A stretch of DNA of 8,553 nucleotides from an uncultured Bacteroidales bacterium (lineage in GTDB: Bacteria > Bacteroidota > Bacteroidia > Bacteroidales > Marinilabiliaceae), in assembly GCA_937892095.1 (NCBI GenBank), contig CALAVC010000240.1:1-8553 (forward strand). Direction: 5' to 3'. This document shows positions 6,526 through 8,553 of the stretch, in pieces; the first letter of the stretch is position 1; every line of letters begins with the position of its first letter. The notes below the pieces were generated by a model that was not told where the DNA came from, ran no database searches, and worked only from the letters and a program-made list of their open reading frames with translations. A program made the position numbers and the translations under genes.

Positions 6526-7545
6526 TTACTTAGAGTTCTTTTTGAAATATTTAATCATCTTCGGCACAACGTCTTCAACAGTACCATTGATGACATAGTC
6601 GGCAATGCTATTGATGGGTGCGTTGGGGTCGGAGTTTATGCTTATGATGAGCGAGCTTTCTTGCATGCCAGCGATGTGCTGAATTTGCCCACTTATGCCA
6701 CAAGCTATGTAGAGCTTAGGACGAACGGTTACACCCGTTTGACCAATTTGTCGGTCGTGGTCGACCCAACCTGCATCGACAGCTGCGCGGCTTGCACCCA
6801 CCTCGGCGTTGAGAGTCTTGGCAAGGTCGAAAAGCGTCTTGAAGTTTTCGCGCGAGCCGACGCCATAGCCACCCGCCACGATTATTGGTGCATTTTTCAA
6901 GTTGTTCTTAGCCTTTTCGACGTGGCGTTCGATGACTTTAACAACCATGTCGGCATCGGATATGTATTTCTTGACGTCGTGGCGGACGACTTCACCCTTG
7001 AAGTTGGGGTCGAGGACTTCTTTTTTCATGACGCCATCGCGGACAGTGGCCATTTGCGGACGATGGTCTGGGTTGACGATGGTTGCTACGATACTGCCAC
7101 CGAAAGCTGGGCGAATCTGATAGAGGAGATTCTTGTATTCCTTTTGGTTTTTCTTGTCTTCATAGTCGCCAATTTCGAGTGCGGTGCAATCGGCTGTCAG
7201 GCCACTACCAAGAGCCGAAGATACGCGAGGTCCGAGGTCGCGCCCTATGACAGTGGCGCCCATGAGGCATATCTGAGGTTTCTCTTCGCGAAAGAGCTGG
7301 CATACAATGGCGGCATGAGGGAGCGTCGTGTAGGGCGAGAGACCTGGAGCGTCGAAAACGTGTACTTTCTTGACACCATAGGGGAATATTTGCTTTTCGA
7401 TGCCGTCTATGCTTGTGCCTATTGCGACGGCTTCGATGTCGACACCCAATTTGCTTGCGAGAGTACGTCCCTTGGTCAGTAGTTCAAGGCTTACGTCGGC
7501 AACCACACCGTCTTCTATTTCACAATATATGAATACGTTGTTCAT
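6526..7545 (-). CDS. etfA: Electron-transfer flavoprotein, alpha subunit
   Basis: The FAD-binding large subunit of the soluble EtfAB heterodimer, 339 residues, a normal length. The N-terminal half is the alpha/beta ETF domain shared with EtfB. The C-terminal FAD domain shows GSREN (230-234), an Ala-Val-Asp-Ala-Gly-Trp segment, QTG (269-271), and the family signature from Leu278 (LYIACGISGQIQH) to the Asn-Ser-Asp-Pro-Asn segment near 304-308 that closes the flavin site. The ATG at 7545 lies 25 bases after the etfB stop. The gap holds two copies of CAGAAAAA on the coding strand, giving the A-rich context common before starts in this phylum. The next gene, the dehydrogenase, begins 20 bases downstream and is the expected electron partner. 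Confidence 0.97.
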   Translation of the reverse strand: MNNVFIYCEIEDGVVADVSLELLTKGRTLASKLGVDIEAVAIGTSIDGIEKQIFPYGVKKVHVFDAPGLSPYTTLPHAAIVCQLFREEKPQICLMGATVIGRDLGPRVSSALGSGLTADCTALEIGDYEDKKNQKEYKNLLYQIRPAFGGSIVATIVNPDHRPQMATVRDGVMKKEVLDPNFKGEVVRHDVKKYISDADMVVKVIERHVEKAKNNLKNAPIIVAGGYGVGSRENFKTLFDLAKTLNAEVGASRAAVDAGWVDHDRQIGQTGVTVRPKLYIACGISGQIQHIAGMQESSLIISINSDPNAPINSIADYVINGTVEDVVPKMIKYFKKNSK

Positions 7546-7570
7546 TTTTTCTGTTTTTCTGTTTGAAGGG

Positions 7571-8443
7571 TTATCCTATGGTGTGATTGGCAAGAAGTTC
7601 GACAATAAGTCCTTCGACATCGGCATCGGCAGAAGTGAGAGTCTTGCTTTCTTTGGCCGAGAAGACGATGCTTTGAACGGCTTTAACCTTGGTGGGCGAA
7701 CCATTGAGACCGCACTGTTGAAGGTCGGCACCAATGGTCGTGTTGTTCCACTCTTCGATGCTCAAGTAGGGTTTTTGAGCAGCTATGGCAGCATAGGGAG
7801 TTGGGTTTTGTTTTGCTTCGGAAGGAGTCTGAGCATACTTGTACTTCATGACATTTTTGGCTCCACGTGGACGACAAGCATCGGCCGAGCCGTTGACCGT
7901 TACGACAAGTGGCAACTGAGCTTCGACTGTTTCTACGCCACCAGTTATGGCACGTTTCACACGTATTTTTTTGCCTTCGAGGCTTTCGATTTTCTCGGCA
8001 TAGGTTATTTGTGGCAAGCCAAGTTTCTCGGCAACTTGAGGGCCGACTTGTGCTGTATCGCCATCGATGGCTTGGCGACCGCCAATTATCAGATCGACAT
8101 CGCCAAGTTTTTTAATGGCAGTGGCTATGGTGTATGACGTTGCAAGAGTGTCGGCACCTGCAAAGGCTCGGTCGGTAAGGAGAATGCCACCATCGGCACC
8201 ACGGAAAAGACCTTCGCGAATGACTTCGGCAGCCTTTGGCAAACCCATTGTCATTATCTGGACGGTGGTTCCTGGGTGAGCATCTTTTATTTGCAAAGCT
8301 TGCTCGAGAGCATTCAGGTCTTCGGGGTTGAATATTGCAGGCAGTGCGCCACGATTGACAGTCCCTTCGGGCGTCATGGCATCCTTACCCACATTACGGG
8401 TGTCTGGCACTTGCTTGGCCAGCACGATAATCTTATATCCCAT
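7571..8443 (-). CDS. etfB: Electron-transfer flavoprotein, beta subunit
   Basis: The small ETF subunit, 290 residues, slightly longer than the typical 250-265 because of the segment around 215-290. It opens with the expected MGYKIIVLAKQVPDT strand and loop. GGRQAIDGDTAQVGP (121-135) is the nucleotide-binding loop. In mitochondrial-type ETF this loop binds AMP and reads differently (DDDCNQTGQ-like). The Asp-Gly-Asp-Thr-Ala-Gln-Val-Gly-Pro form is known from anaerobes and from ETFs that bind a second FAD and bifurcate electrons. Bifurcation is therefore possible but not shown. It is the first gene of the operon, followed by etfA. No upstream gene on this strand is visible up to the window edge, and a -7 box lies about 40 bases before the ATG. 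Confidence 0.97.
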   Translation of the reverse strand: MGYKIIVLAKQVPDTRNVGKDAMTPEGTVNRGALPAIFNPEDLNALEQALQIKDAHPGTTVQIMTMGLPKAAEVIREGLFRGADGGILLTDRAFAGADTLATSYTIATAIKKLGDVDLIIGGRQAIDGDTAQVGPQVAEKLGLPQITYAEKIESLEGKKIRVKRAITGGVETVEAQLPLVVTVNGSADACRPRGAKNVMKYKYAQTPSEAKQNPTPYAAIAAQKPYLSIEEWNNTTIGADLQQCGLNGSPTKVKAVQSIVFSAKESKTLTSADADVEGLIVELLANHTIG

Positions 8444-8483
8444 TTTTGTCGGAGAGATTTTTACGTTCTTAAATGTAAGAGAA

Positions 8484-8491
8484 CAAATTTA
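8484..8491 (-). promoter_or_regulatory. Probable -7 box of the etf operon promoter
   Basis: On the minus strand TAAATTTG (8491 down to 8484) matches TAnnTTTG exactly, and would start transcription near 8478, about 35 bases before the etfB ATG. I find no good -33 TTTG at the correct distance. The promoter may be weak or activator-dependent, or the match may be chance in AT-rich DNA. The rest of 8444-8553 holds no gene that I can support. Confidence 0.4.
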
Positions 8492-8553
8492 AACAATCTT
8501 TTTGTAAATATCGACTGAACACAAGGTGTAATAGCTGCGATGGGGCTACTGAC

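Noticed and set aside
6661..7482. 273-codon plus-strand open frame opposite etfA
   Set aside because: Codon-aligned antisense shadow of etfA with no independent promoter or domain signal.
7546..7561. Tandem TTTTTCTG repeat between etfB and etfA
   Set aside because: Only two 8-base copies, best explained as the A-rich translation-start context of etfA on the coding strand; too short to call a functional repeat.
7400..8137. 245-codon plus-strand open frame spanning the etfA-etfB junction
   Set aside because: Codon-aligned antisense of etfB, running on from etfA; no recognisable protein family.
8540..8553. ATG at 8540 as the start of a plus-strand gene leaving the right edge
   Set aside because: Only four codons are visible, and there is no convincing promoter before it on that strand, so it cannot be supported.

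Overview
The window looks like ordinary chromosome of an anaerobic member of the Bacteroidota, most likely order Bacteroidales. Four things point there: a FeoA-FeoB fusion protein, a DUF4294-type exported protein, promoter-like TAnnTTTG (-7) boxes in front of transcription units, and no visible Shine-Dalgarno sequences before the starts. I cannot name the genus. I see no tRNA, rRNA, CRISPR array, insertion sequence or prophage gene.

Layout: five complete genes and no partial gene. Positions 1-197 are an intergenic region with a forward promoter for feoB and a probable divergent promoter aimed off the left edge. feoB (198-2726, +) is a fused FeoA-FeoB ferrous iron transporter. It converges on a two-gene minus-strand unit across a 144-base gap holding two forward-strand hairpins, the second terminator-like. 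That unit (4626 down to 2871) encodes a small secreted DUF4294-like protein with a TTG start, then, 4 bases later, a POTRA-less Omp85/BamA-type outer-membrane barrel. Immediately upstream on the same strand, a very strong intrinsic terminator ends a second minus-strand operon, etfB-etfA-acyl-CoA dehydrogenase (8443 down to 4793), with gaps of 25 and 20 bases and a probable -7 box before etfB.

How the genes work together: EtfB and EtfA form the heterodimeric electron-transfer flavoprotein that exchanges electrons with the large acyl-CoA dehydrogenase encoded beside them. The EtfB nucleotide-binding loop (IDGDTAQVGP) is of the kind found in anaerobes and in electron-bifurcating ETFs, so this may be a butyryl-CoA-dehydrogenase-like energy module. 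Substrate and direction cannot be read from sequence. FeoB imports Fe2+ across the inner membrane. The DUF4294/Omp85 pair acts at the cell envelope in an unknown role and is the least understood part of the window.

I found no convincing undescribed system. The points most worth a second look are the tightly coupled DUF4294-Omp85 pair with an apparently altered barrel motif, the bifurcation-type EtfB loop beside an enlarged dehydrogenase, the compact terminator-promoter junction near 4700-4770, and the avoidance of TTA/CTA/TCA codons through most of the etf operon.
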